DNA of 64,000 bases from Bradyrhizobium murdochi (GTDB taxonomy: Bacteria > Pseudomonadota > Alphaproteobacteria > Rhizobiales > Xanthobacteraceae), in NCBI RefSeq assembly GCF_000472965.1, contig NZ_AXAU01000005.1, forward strand, positions 1 through 64,000. The letters are read 5' to 3'. Below the pieces are notes generated by a model. The model made no database searches. It was not told where the DNA came from and was given only the letters and a program-made list of their open reading frames with translations. The first letter of the stretch is position 1. Each line of letters begins with the position of its first letter. The translations under genes were made by a program, and so were the position numbers. This document shows, in pieces, positions 27,808 to 35,757 of this stretch.

Positions 27808-28092
27808 CTAGCTCGCCGCGTCCTTGATCGCGGCTTCGAAGGTCTTGGCGTCGAAGGCCGGCATACTTTGGATCCGCCCCAGACCTTGGCCCGCATACCA
27901 GACCGAGAACGCGAGCATCGCCGCCTCGTTTGGAGCGTCGACGATATCGACGAAATCATAGTAGCCTTGCGTGTAGTGGATCGACTCGACCTTGATGCCT
28001 AGCTTGTCGAGTTTTGTCTTTGCCTTGCCGACCCGCTCCGATTGCTTGCTTGCCCACTCCGGGCTCAGATTACCAAGCAGCACATATTTCAT
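27808..28092 (-). CDS. GYD domain protein
   Basis: A 94-residue small alpha/beta barrel-type protein of the GYD family, function unknown. Signature features are MKYVLLGNLSPEWASK and the motif TQGYYDFVDIVDAPNEAAML. The ATG at 28092 is preceded by GGAGGTGG 3 nt away, which fixes the start; the much longer upstream frame is not supported. Confidence 0.88.
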   Translation of the reverse strand: MKYVLLGNLSPEWASKQSERVGKAKTKLDKLGIKVESIHYTQGYYDFVDIVDAPNEAAMLAFSVWYAGQGLGRIQSMPAFDAKTFEAAIKDAAS

Positions 28093-28235
28093 GGCCACCT
28101 CCACGAGAGTTTGATCATTTTGCGCGAAGGACCACACAATTATACGCCTTCCCACGACCCATGCCCATGCCGATTTCCGGAGCGGGAACGGCGAGGCACG
28201 GGTTCCCCGGCGCTGGTCCCTGGCCGACAAGCGCC

Positions 28236-28700
28236 CTATAGCCAGCGCCGTACCCGCGCGCGATAGCGGCGATAGACGTCGCCGAACTTGCGCTCGAGAT
28301 AGGCTTCCTCGCGGGCGATCACACCGTAGCGGATGACCAGCGCGAAAGGCACCAGCGTCACCAACAGCCAGAGGCTGTTGAAGGCAATGGCCAAGCCGAT
28401 CAGCCCCAGCACCATGCCGAGATAGATGGGGTTGCGCGTGAAGCGGTAGGGGCCGGCCTCCACGATGGTCGTGGTCGGCAGGTTGGTAGGCACGTTCGAG
28501 CCGGCCCGGGTCATGGTAGAGATCGCCCACGCGACCAGCGCCAGCGCAGCAGCAAACACTATCGCGCCGAGCCAGCCTGCAGGTAGCAAAAATGGCAAGG
28601 GCATGAGCCAGTGGAGCGCGAACCCGGCAAGCACCGCGAGCCCCCATGCGATCGGCGGCCGGACAATGACGCCAGCGGTATCATCTGCTATGTCAGCCAT
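28236..28700 (-). CDS. Isoprenylcysteine methyltransferase family membrane protein
   Basis: A 154-residue integral membrane protein of the ICMT/PEMT methyltransferase-like family. Several membrane helices are followed by the family C-terminal motif region TRNPIYLGMVLGLIGLAIAF and EEAYLERKFGDVYRRYRARV. Bacterial members act on unknown small substrates. The start MADIADD at 28700 was chosen because the upstream extension is not hydrophobic or conserved in style. Confidence 0.85.
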   Translation of the reverse strand: MADIADDTAGVIVRPPIAWGLAVLAGFALHWLMPLPFLLPAGWLGAIVFAAALALVAWAISTMTRAGSNVPTNLPTTTIVEAGPYRFTRNPIYLGMVLGLIGLAIAFNSLWLLVTLVPFALVIRYGVIAREEAYLERKFGDVYRRYRARVRRWL

Positions 28701-28820
28701 AACGGGACCGGTGAAACAGCGCTTGATCTGGCTGAAGGCTATTTGCAAGCATAGCACAAGATCGCAGGCAGGGCCGAGATTTGCTCGCTGCACCGGGACG
28801 CGAAGGATGGGAAGCGGAAT

Positions 28821-29252
28821 TCAGATGATGCCGTGTTCCTTCAGAACGGCTTGCTCGTCCCCTGATACCCATCCAAAGATCTTTGGTGTGTCTTCGAGCT
28901 GCTGCACCAGATAATGGACCTCAAAATCAATGGAAACATCCACTTCGCTGCCACGGTCGTAGATGGCGGTCCAAGCGACGTGCGCCAGGCAGTGGTGCTC
29001 GTCGATAGGTGCGATGCGGACGTTACGAAGTCGCATATCCTTGGTGCCGATCCGGCGATAATGTTCAAACCCCTGTTGCATCATCTGCTTCAGATGTTCG
29101 TCATTCCGGCCGACATTGACGCCAGCCGGAGAGGCAGCAACGAATGCGGTGGCGTATGAAGACGTCACCTGGTCCATGTCCACTTGATCCCTGAGCGCCA
29201 TTCGGAACAGCTTCACATAGCGCTCAAACAAGTCCTTTACGTTCTTTTCCAT
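28821..29252 (-). CDS. SnoaL/NTF2-like protein
   Basis: A 143-residue protein with the cone-shaped NTF2-like fold suggested by an N-terminal helix pair (VKDLFERYVKLFRMALRD) and later strands (HCLAHVAWTAIYDRGSEVDV). The family includes isomerases and many proteins of unknown role. The start is the ATG at 29252. No catalytic residues can be assigned. Confidence 0.7.
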   Translation of the reverse strand: MEKNVKDLFERYVKLFRMALRDQVDMDQVTSSYATAFVAASPAGVNVGRNDEHLKQMMQQGFEHYRRIGTKDMRLRNVRIAPIDEHHCLAHVAWTAIYDRGSEVDVSIDFEVHYLVQQLEDTPKIFGWVSGDEQAVLKEHGII

Positions 29253-29376
29253 AGGGTGCCGCCTCCTCACTATGGCTCTCTTGGCTCAACGCATTCTGCG
29301 CAAGGTGGTTTAGTGTGGTCTAGCAAGACTGGCCGGGTCCAGCCGCCAAACATGTTCAGAATGCTGTGAGGGGTAG

Positions 29377-29988
29377 ATGGAGAAGCTGGATCTAAAGAAG
29401 GTGCGGAAGCCACTCTTCACCGCTCCCCTTAACCGTTTCGTGACGATCAATGCGCCGCCGGTTTCCTACCTCATGGTAGATGGTCGTGGTGACCCGAACA
29501 CCGCCCAAGCTTATAGGCTCGCCGTCGAAAGCCTCTACGCGACCGCCTTTACGATCAAATTCTCCTGCAAGGCAAACGGGAAAGACTTCGTCGTGATGCC
29601 ATTGGAGGGACTTTGGTCAGCTCCCGACCCTGAGAGCTTTTCTGCACGCCGCAAGGACGAATGGGAGTGGACCATGATGATCATGGTGCCGGACTATGTA
29701 GATGGCGAAACCTTCCTGGCTGCCAGGATCAAGGCGCGAGAGAAACTCGGCGCGCTTCCTGACAGTCTGAGGCTCGAAAGCCTGGAGGAAGGGCTCTGCC
29801 TCCAGGCATTGCACGTGGGCAGCTACGACGACGAAGGACCGCTGCTCGCGAGGTTGCACGGGGAGATCATGCCCTCGGGCGGCTACGACTTCGCCGGTCG
29901 GCATCATGAGGTCTATGTGAGCGACCCTCGCAAGACGGCGCCTGAAAAGCTCAAGACCGTGATCCGCCAACCCGTGCGCCAGAACTGA
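29377..29988 (+). CDS. GyrI-like small-molecule binding domain protein
   Basis: A 203-residue protein of the GyrI-like/SBMPR family, a fold used in transcription regulators such as AraC-Rob and also as stand-alone proteins. Typical segments are NAPPVSYLMVDGRGDPNTAQ, MPLEGLWSAPD, and YDFAGRHHEVYVSDPRKTAP at the end. There is no DNA-binding domain. GAGGGG lies shortly upstream of the ATG. The ligand is unknown. Confidence 0.85.
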   Translation: MEKLDLKKVRKPLFTAPLNRFVTINAPPVSYLMVDGRGDPNTAQAYRLAVESLYATAFTIKFSCKANGKDFVVMPLEGLWSAPDPESFSARRKDEWEWTMMIMVPDYVDGETFLAARIKAREKLGALPDSLRLESLEEGLCLQALHVGSYDDEGPLLARLHGEIMPSGGYDFAGRHHEVYVSDPRKTAPEKLKTVIRQPVRQN

Positions 29989-30044
29989 AAGTGGAGCTTG
30001 ATCAGCACGTCAAGCGCCACAGAGGCCGGCTACGGAACTTGCAG

Positions 30045-31022
30045 CTAGTTCGCGGCGCGAATGCCCCGTTCACGTATGATCGCGCCGAACCGCTCGGAGT
30101 CTTTGCGGGACTTTTCCTTGAACTCTTCCGGAGACATCGGTGCGGCGATGTTTCCGAGGGTCGCGATACGCTCGTTCAACGTGGCGGTTGCAAGCGATCG
30201 ATTAACTTCCTTGTTCAAACGCACGACAACATCGGGTGATGTTCCGGCTGGCGCGTAGATGCCGAATACGGCATCCGCATCAAAGCCGGTCAGGCCGAGT
30301 TCGTCGAGCGTGGGTACATTCGGAAGTTGGGGCGATCGTTGCGGGCTTCCGATCGCAAGGGCACGCAGCTTGCCGGCTTTCACGTGCTCGATGGCGATGC
30401 CGGGGTCGAACAGGAAGTCGAGCTGCCCGCCGAGCAGGTCATTGAGCGCAGGCGCTGCGCCGCGGTAAGGCACATGCACTGCGCTTGTGCCGGTCATGTT
30501 TTTCAACATTTCTGCCGCAAGATGGGGAGAGCTGCCGATACCGGGCGATCCAAAATTCCGCTTTTCAGGATTGGCCTTCAGGTCAGCAATGAATTCCTTG
30601 AAATCCCGCACCGGGCTGTCCGCGCGAATGACGAGATAGAAAGGCACGCGCGCAACGGAGGCGACGGGGATGATGTCCTTCGTGGGGTCGAATGGCATCC
30701 TGGCATACAGATGCGGATTAATCGCCACCATCCCGCCTGAGGACATCAGCAGAGTGTAGCCATCCGGCGCCGACCTCGCCACGAATTCTCCGCCCAGATT
30801 TCCGCCGGCGCCTCCCCTGTTTTCGATCACGACCGACTGACCGAAAGCTTCGCTGAGAGGTTGACCTACAAGGCGCGCGAGCTGATCTGCTGCTCCTCCC
30901 GCGGGAAAGTTGACAGTGAGGCGAATGGACTGGGTGGGCCAAGTCTGTACCTGCGAAGTCTGCGCCAGCGAAGTGGATATCAGGCCCGCGGTGAAGGCGA
31001 TCGCGACCACAATGGCTCTCAT
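30045..31022 (-). CDS. Bug-family tripartite tricarboxylate substrate-binding protein
   Basis: Periplasmic solute-binding receptor of the TctC/Bug family. The 325 residues begin with a signal peptide (VVAIAFTAGLISTSLA), then WPTQSIRLTVNFPAGGAADQ, NRGGAGGNLGGEFVA, and PDGYTLLMSSGG, all hallmark segments. GGGAG precedes the ATG. No TctA/TctB membrane genes are adjacent, as is common for Bug proteins. It ends a run of minus-strand genes with a hydrolase, flavin reductase and monooxygenase, which suggests uptake of the substrate that they act on. Confidence 0.9.
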   Translation of the reverse strand: MRAIVVAIAFTAGLISTSLAQTSQVQTWPTQSIRLTVNFPAGGAADQLARLVGQPLSEAFGQSVVIENRGGAGGNLGGEFVARSAPDGYTLLMSSGGMVAINPHLYARMPFDPTKDIIPVASVARVPFYLVIRADSPVRDFKEFIADLKANPEKRNFGSPGIGSSPHLAAEMLKNMTGTSAVHVPYRGAAPALNDLLGGQLDFLFDPGIAIEHVKAGKLRALAIGSPQRSPQLPNVPTLDELGLTGFDADAVFGIYAPAGTSPDVVVRLNKEVNRSLATATLNERIATLGNIAAPMSPEEFKEKSRKDSERFGAIIRERGIRAAN

Positions 31023-31128
31023 GATTATCTCCCTGGATCTTACTATTTGAAGGAATAGCGATGGATCGCTCGATCCATCCGCAGCATCCCGTTCCGCATA
31101 TGAAAGCGAGCGGGTGGTCAAATCATTT

Positions 31129-31903
31129 TCAACCCGCGAGGAAATCGCCGATCGCCGCGACACAGGCGGGGTCTTCCTGCATGGCGAAGTGCCCAACGCC
31201 GGGCACGATATGAGTGCGGGCTTTTGGAATCGCGTTTGCCCAGAGTTCCGCCTGACTGGCAAGTGCTACCCTGTCCCTGTCGCCCCACACGATGAGCGTC
31301 TCATTGGGAATCCGGCTTAACCACCGACCGAGATTCGGGTGTCCCATGCCGTGAGCCTTCTGAATGTTGCTCAGCGCCTTGGCTTCCTTTTCCCTTGCCG
31401 CGATGAACTGCTTTGGCGGAGGTGCAAGCGAGCCTCCGGGAAAGTATCGGGCTGCAACTTCCGTTCGATGCGCCAGGTAGCCAGGCAAATCTTGCGGAGC
31501 GACTTTGGTGGGGTCGGCGCCGCGATGGTCAGGGTGGTTGAGCCCGGCAGGCGCGTTCAGCACCAGACGAGCAAAGCGTTCGCCGGCGACCACCGCCATT
31601 TCTGCCGCCATCCAGCCGCCCATGGAATGACCCACGAGGTGCGGCCGATCCAGGCCCAATGATGAGCCGCAAATTGTGGACGATCAAATCCTGCATCCCG
31701 CAGATATACGGCGCAGGTCCGCTTTCGCCGAAGCCGGGGTGGAATGGCAGATAGATCCGAAACCTGTCGGCCAAACCGCGCGCCCATTCTTGCCCCTCGA
31801 TCGTTGCCGCTCCGTGAAGCGCCAGCACGGCCGGACCCCTTCCGATGACTTTTATGACCGTGTCCACGGCATCGATCTCGAGCTTTATCGTTTCGAATAC
31901 CAC
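31129..31903 (-). pseudogene. Alpha/beta hydrolase, frameshifted
   Basis: The N-terminal part (GTG at 31903 with AAGGAG 6 nt upstream) reads VLALHGAATIEGQEWARGLA then FHPGFGESG. The C-terminal part in the +1 frame reads LDRPHLVGHSMGGWMAAEMA (nucleophile elbow GHSMGG), LIVWGDRDRVA, and VPGVGHFAMQEDP, supplying Asp and His. The frames meet near 31655-31665, where one extra base would explain the split. All catalytic elements are otherwise present, so it is a recent lesion or a sequence error. Confidence 0.82.
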
Positions 31904-31933
31904 GTCAAACTCCTTCCTGACCGCGAGCTGGCG

Positions 31934-32543
31934 CTACGGTTGGACCATCGTGTCTGTCGAAAAGGAGTGCGCTGCCAATCTGCCGCGAGATTGCATGCGC
32001 ACGAAGTCGATCACCTGCTGCCCAACCGTCTCAAGCTGACGTCTGGTTGCCGCATCGGTGCAATTTCCCTCGGCGTCGAACAGCGCGCTGGATGTGTTCA
32101 ACATCGCGCCTAGCGGCGTTGGCCAGCCTCTGAGGGAATGAGCAATCGTTCGAAGCGCGGCTAATGTTTGCCCAACTGCCTGCCAGCCGCCAGCACAGGC
32201 GATGCAGCCGACGGGAATTCCATCCAGGTAGGCGCGTGTGTCCGTTCTGAGTTCTTCCGCGTAGTCGAGCGCGTTCTTTATCAGTCCAGATATCGATCCG
32301 TGGTAGGCAGGCGACGAAATGATGATGCCGTGGCAGGCACGAAGCGCGGCCAGGAGACGCGAAGCCTGATCGGACTGTTGCTGTCCGGGCATATACATCG
32401 GCAGAAGCAGTTCTGCGCCGGAGAGAAGCAGGTGCGCCTTCATCCTCGGCGGCCTTGAGGCTGATCACGAGCGCGCGTTCGGACGATGACCCGCGCCGCG
32501 GGGTTCCTCCTATTCCGAGAATAAGAGGCTTATCCTCAATCAT
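31934..32543 (-). pseudogene. NADPH-dependent FMN reductase, frameshifted
   Basis: The start MIEDKPLILGIGGTPRRGSS (ATG at 32543) matches flavodoxin-like FMN reductases. The frame is lost near 32440 and the protein resumes in the +1 frame with LLLSGAELLLPMYMPG, ISSPAYHGSISGLIKNALDY (flavin-binding), and ends FVRMQSRGRLAAHSFS. A single inserted base fits. An ATG in the second frame at the junction could allow a separate, truncated product. It is located between the LLM monooxygenase and the hydrolase. Confidence 0.82.
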
Positions 32544-32612
32544 GCTTCGCTCCAGTTGTTGCGCTGCAAGCCCGCGATGTTCGCCGATCCAAGCGGGCGA
32601 TCTGCGTAGCTG

Positions 32613-32702
32613 CGTAGGGTGGGCCAAAGCGGAGCGTGCCCACCACAACACGCACCGCTCGTGGGCGGTGGGCACGCTCCGCTTTGCCCGCCCTACGAAG
32701 AC
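32613..32702. repeat. Palindromic intergenic repeat, family G
   Basis: The arms tagggtgggccaaagcggag and ctccgctttgcccgccctac are complementary, with inner arms cgtgcccacca and gggcacgctcc. It lies between the reductase and monooxygenase genes. The same family occurs at 50620-50723 and 58077-58174. Confidence 0.75.
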
Positions 32703-32718
32703 GCTGCGCTAGCTCGCA

Positions 32719-33759
32719 TCAAGCGATCTCAGCGCGTCGCAATTGGGGGATTACTTCCTCGCCGAAGAGAGCGAGCGTTTCACGGCGACGCGGCGTAAAG
32801 CTCCTTCCCAGCATCGCGAGAAAATGGCCTGCGCCGCATTTGCGGCATTGATCGATGATTTGTTCAGCGACCTGCGCGGGCGTGCCGGCGATGTAGTCGT
32901 CGTCATGCAGTGAAAAGCCGGCTCCAGCCCTCGGCGCGTCGAGCAATGAGGATGTGCCTTGGACAACGCGCGGATCGCCCGCCACAACTTTCAGTGTCGC
33001 TGCCTTCGCGGCATGGGATTCCTCGCGCGCCTCAGCCGCATCGTATGAAATGGAGACATTGCGCCGGATTGCGAGCTGATCGGCCCCTGCCGGAAATCCC
33101 AGTTTGGCGGACTCCGCGCGATACACGTCAAAAATTTCCGATATGCGAGCGACGGATTCGAAGCCGGTGCAAATCTTCGACCGCCTTTGAGCGGATTTCT
33201 GCGCGGATCCGGTACTTACAACAGTTGTCCATTTTGGCGGAGACGGTTGCAGGAAGACGTTCGGCATCAGGCCGAGGTTTTCGAGTTTCCAGTACTTTCC
33301 GCTGTGGCTGACGACGTGGTTCGCGAGGGCGGCATCGAGTATCTCCAAAGCCTCGTTGAACCGCTCGCGGGCCTCCTCGATCCCTAAGCCTATCCGCGCG
33401 AGCTCCTGCGGCACGCCGGCTGCAAAGCCGATCTCGAGGCGCCCCCTTGTGAGGTGATCGAGCATAGTCAGTTCTTCGATGATGCGCCATGGCTCATAAA
33501 GCGGCACCACCATTCCCATCGTTCCCAGCCGCAGCCGGGTCGTGTGGCGAGAAATAGCTGCGATCAAGATGTTGGGAGAGGGACTGTACGAGTGACCGAA
33601 GTGATGCTCGCTAAAGAATATTCCTTCGAACCCCAGCTTTTCGGTTTCGAGCCAATGCGCGTAACCTTCGTCGAACACGGCAGTGACAGTACTCGGCAGG
33701 GTCTCCCCGTCGCTCAGGTTCGGGGCCTGCATGAATTCAAAGATCCATGGCTTGATCAA
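32719..33759 (-). CDS. LLM-class flavin-dependent monooxygenase
   Basis: Bacterial luciferase-like, reduced-FMN-dependent oxidoreductase. The 346 residues show FSEHHFGHSYSPSPNILIAA, RLRLGTMGMVVPLYEPWRII, and GRLEIGFAAGVPQELARIG, all family signatures. The start is TTG at 33759 with GGGAG 7 nt upstream; no ATG is suitable nearby. These enzymes need a separate flavin reductase, and the gene for one lies downstream but is frameshifted. It is divergent from the NodD-like regulator. Confidence 0.9.
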   Translation of the reverse strand: MIKPWIFEFMQAPNLSDGETLPSTVTAVFDEGYAHWLETEKLGFEGIFFSEHHFGHSYSPSPNILIAAISRHTTRLRLGTMGMVVPLYEPWRIIEELTMLDHLTRGRLEIGFAAGVPQELARIGLGIEEARERFNEALEILDAALANHVVSHSGKYWKLENLGLMPNVFLQPSPPKWTTVVSTGSAQKSAQRRSKICTGFESVARISEIFDVYRAESAKLGFPAGADQLAIRRNVSISYDAAEAREESHAAKAATLKVVAGDPRVVQGTSSLLDAPRAGAGFSLHDDDYIAGTPAQVAEQIIDQCRKCGAGHFLAMLGRSFTPRRRETLALFGEEVIPQLRRAEIA

Positions 33760-33819
33760 AGCGTTTCTCCCAATGCGCGACTTATTTCTTGATTGCGTCT
33801 TGAGTACACGGGACTTTTA

Positions 33820-33846
33820 AATTTGAAAAATCGATTGTATTGATCT
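33820..33846 (+). promoter_or_regulatory. Nod-box-like LysR operator (ATC-N9-GAT)
   Basis: In the divergent promoter region, ATC-N9-GAT at 33830-33844 matches the core described for NodD-type operators. The flanking sequence also follows the right half of the nod-box consensus (aatcgatt, then t-a, then gatc) and an upstream atttgaaaaatc. It sits about 30 nt before the regulator start and about 70 nt before the monooxygenase start, so it fits both autoregulation and control of the operon. Binding is inferred. Confidence 0.5.
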
Positions 33847-33873
33847 GTGATATTTGAACGGTGGATGAAGCCG

Positions 33874-34812
33874 ATGCGCTTCGAAGGCCTGGACCTCAAT
33901 CTCCTGATCGCGCTTGATGCGATCCTTGAAGAGCGCAGCGTCATGGGAGCCAGTCGACGCCTTCATCTCAGCCAGCCGGCGATGAGCGCCGCTGTTGGCA
34001 GATTGCGTCAGTATTTCAACGACGAGATTTTCACGATTTCACACCGAAAGCTGGTGCCGACGCCGCTGGCGCAATCGTTGGAAAGACCAACGCGGGACAT
34101 CCTGCTGCGAATCCGGGCCAATTTGATCTCGCCGCCGAAATTCGACCCGGCGAGTTCTGAGCGGCGTTTCCGGCTGGTCGTTTCCGATTATGCGAGCATC
34201 GTATTGATGCACGCCGTCATGAAGCGCGTTTATCGCGCCGCACCGCGGGTTTGCCTTGAAATTCTTCCCTTCGGTGATCGCGTCGATGACCAGCTTCAGC
34301 GAGGGGAAGTCGATTTCGTCGTGATCCCCGATACGAATCTCATTGATGGTCATCCCAGCCAGCATTTGTTCGCGGACGAATTCTGCTGCGTCGCCTGGCG
34401 CGGAAGCCGCAAGATCGGGCGCTCGATCTCGCTTGGCCGCTATCTTCAGCTTGGACACATAACGGCTCAGCTCGGGCCCATTCATGGAGTATCCTTCGAT
34501 GAACGCGCCCTCGTCCAGTTAGGTTATAAACGCCGCATCGAGGTCATTGCCCCGAACTTCACGGCGATGGCTGCCATGGTGATCGGAACGGACCGCATCG
34601 CGACAATGCATCATCGCCTCGCTGTAATTTTCGCGCGAAACTTTCCGCTGAAGCTGCTGCGTGCGCCGGTCCGCATCCCCGCATTCCGAGAAGCCCTACA
34701 GTGGCCGGCGTCCTTTCACCTGGATCCCGCACTTGTTTGGCTGCGCGAGATAATTACCGACGTTGCTGCCGAGGTGGACCGGACTCCGGCCACGCAAATG
34801 AAGGTTGGGTAA
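33874..34812 (+). CDS. LysR-family regulator, NodD-like clade
   Basis: The 312-residue protein begins MRFEGLDLNLLIALDAILEE, almost the NodD N-terminal signature, with the winged helix-turn-helix ending in HLSQPAMSAAVGRLRQYFND. The effector domain follows (RRFRLVVSDYASIVLMHAVM). GGTGG 9 nt upstream supports the ATG at 33874. NodD-like relatives also control aromatic-compound genes, and no nod genes are in view, so it probably senses the substrate of the divergent monooxygenase cluster. Confidence 0.9.
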   Translation: MRFEGLDLNLLIALDAILEERSVMGASRRLHLSQPAMSAAVGRLRQYFNDEIFTISHRKLVPTPLAQSLERPTRDILLRIRANLISPPKFDPASSERRFRLVVSDYASIVLMHAVMKRVYRAAPRVCLEILPFGDRVDDQLQRGEVDFVVIPDTNLIDGHPSQHLFADEFCCVAWRGSRKIGRSISLGRYLQLGHITAQLGPIHGVSFDERALVQLGYKRRIEVIAPNFTAMAAMVIGTDRIATMHHRLAVIFARNFPLKLLRAPVRIPAFREALQWPASFHLDPALVWLREIITDVAAEVDRTPATQMKVG

Positions 34813-34823
34813 AAGCTGACCTC

Positions 34824-35744
34824 TCAGAAATGATGGATCCCCAGCGCCGAGAATGCGCCGTCATGCGGCTCATGGCCTTCCATCGGCTGGCCGAGAAAGC
34901 CGAGCTGCAGCGGCATCGGATGTAGCAGCGAGGTCGGTATCGCGCCTGCGGTGTCGAGCAGCGGTATGTCGGGTTGCGCGGCGCCGGAGAAATCCGTTGT
35001 GCTGGATGTCGGGCCGGAAAGGGTCGTCGTCAGCGGCTCGATCAGGCCAGTGGCTGGCGCGTCCTGGATCAGGCCGGTCAGCGTGCCGGTTAAACCGTCG
35101 AGGAGATGGCTCGCAGTGTCGGTCACGGTCGTCGTTAGTTGCCCGACGGTGGAACTCACGCTTGCGATCGTGTTTGATACCGTCGCAACTGCGGTGTCGA
35201 CGATGCCGGTGACGGTGTCCGTGATCGTGTGAACGGTTGCGCCGAGGTCGAGCGAGGGTGGGGCGATGCTGCCGACCGACCCGTTGCCCGCGCCGACCGA
35301 ACGCGCGTGATCCAGCGATGCATCGAGGCCGGCTGGCGCGGCTGAGGATGCCAGAATTTGCGTGCCGACCACTTGGCCTGACGGCGCGTTAGTGACGGTC
35401 TCGATCGTATCCTGCGGAGACGTCGCGGCAGTGGCTTCGGCATGGAGCGCTGGTGCAAGCTCGTTTGCCGGAGGTTCGATCATGCCGGCATGCTGGTCGT
35501 CATGGCCGGGTGCGGGATCGGCCGGCTGCAGCGCGGCCGGGACGATCGCTGCTGGAGGCGGGTGCAGGGCAGCCGGCTGCGCCGCGCGGGCTTCCCCCTC
35601 GTGCTCCAGGCGGTGCAGCCCGGTGTCGGCGTCGTTGAGCAGGCCGAGCAGCATGGTGGCGAAGGCAACCGATTCGGTTGCCGCGAGATGACGGCTACGC
35701 TCAGCTTCATCGGAGCGGCGGGCGTTCTTGACGGCGTCGGCCAT
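34824..35744 (-). CDS. Low-complexity protein, candidate T1SS substrate
   Basis: A 306-residue protein of no known family. Residues 1-50 are charged and helical, 55-110 Ala/Pro/His-rich, and 165-230 a run rich in Thr/Val/Ser (TITDTVTGIVDTAVATVS) followed by DGLTGTLTGLI. There is no signal peptide and no RTX nonapeptide. The ATG at 35744 has GGAGGAG in the stop region of the HlyD-type gene, so the two are coupled. The DGL-x-GT-x-TG motif recurs in the 96-residue protein at the other end of the operon. I infer a secreted substrate. Confidence 0.7.
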   Translation of the reverse strand: MADAVKNARRSDEAERSRHLAATESVAFATMLLGLLNDADTGLHRLEHEGEARAAQPAALHPPPAAIVPAALQPADPAPGHDDQHAGMIEPPANELAPALHAEATAATSPQDTIETVTNAPSGQVVGTQILASSAAPAGLDASLDHARSVGAGNGSVGSIAPPSLDLGATVHTITDTVTGIVDTAVATVSNTIASVSSTVGQLTTTVTDTASHLLDGLTGTLTGLIQDAPATGLIEPLTTTLSGPTSSTTDFSGAAQPDIPLLDTAGAIPTSLLHPMPLQLGFLGQPMEGHEPHDGAFSALGIHHF

Positions 35745-35757
35745 GACCATCTCCTCC

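Noticed and set aside
33874..34812. Calling the LysR regulator NodD itself
   Set aside because: The N-terminus is NodD-like, but there are no nod genes nearby and residues differ along the effector domain; only clade membership is claimed.
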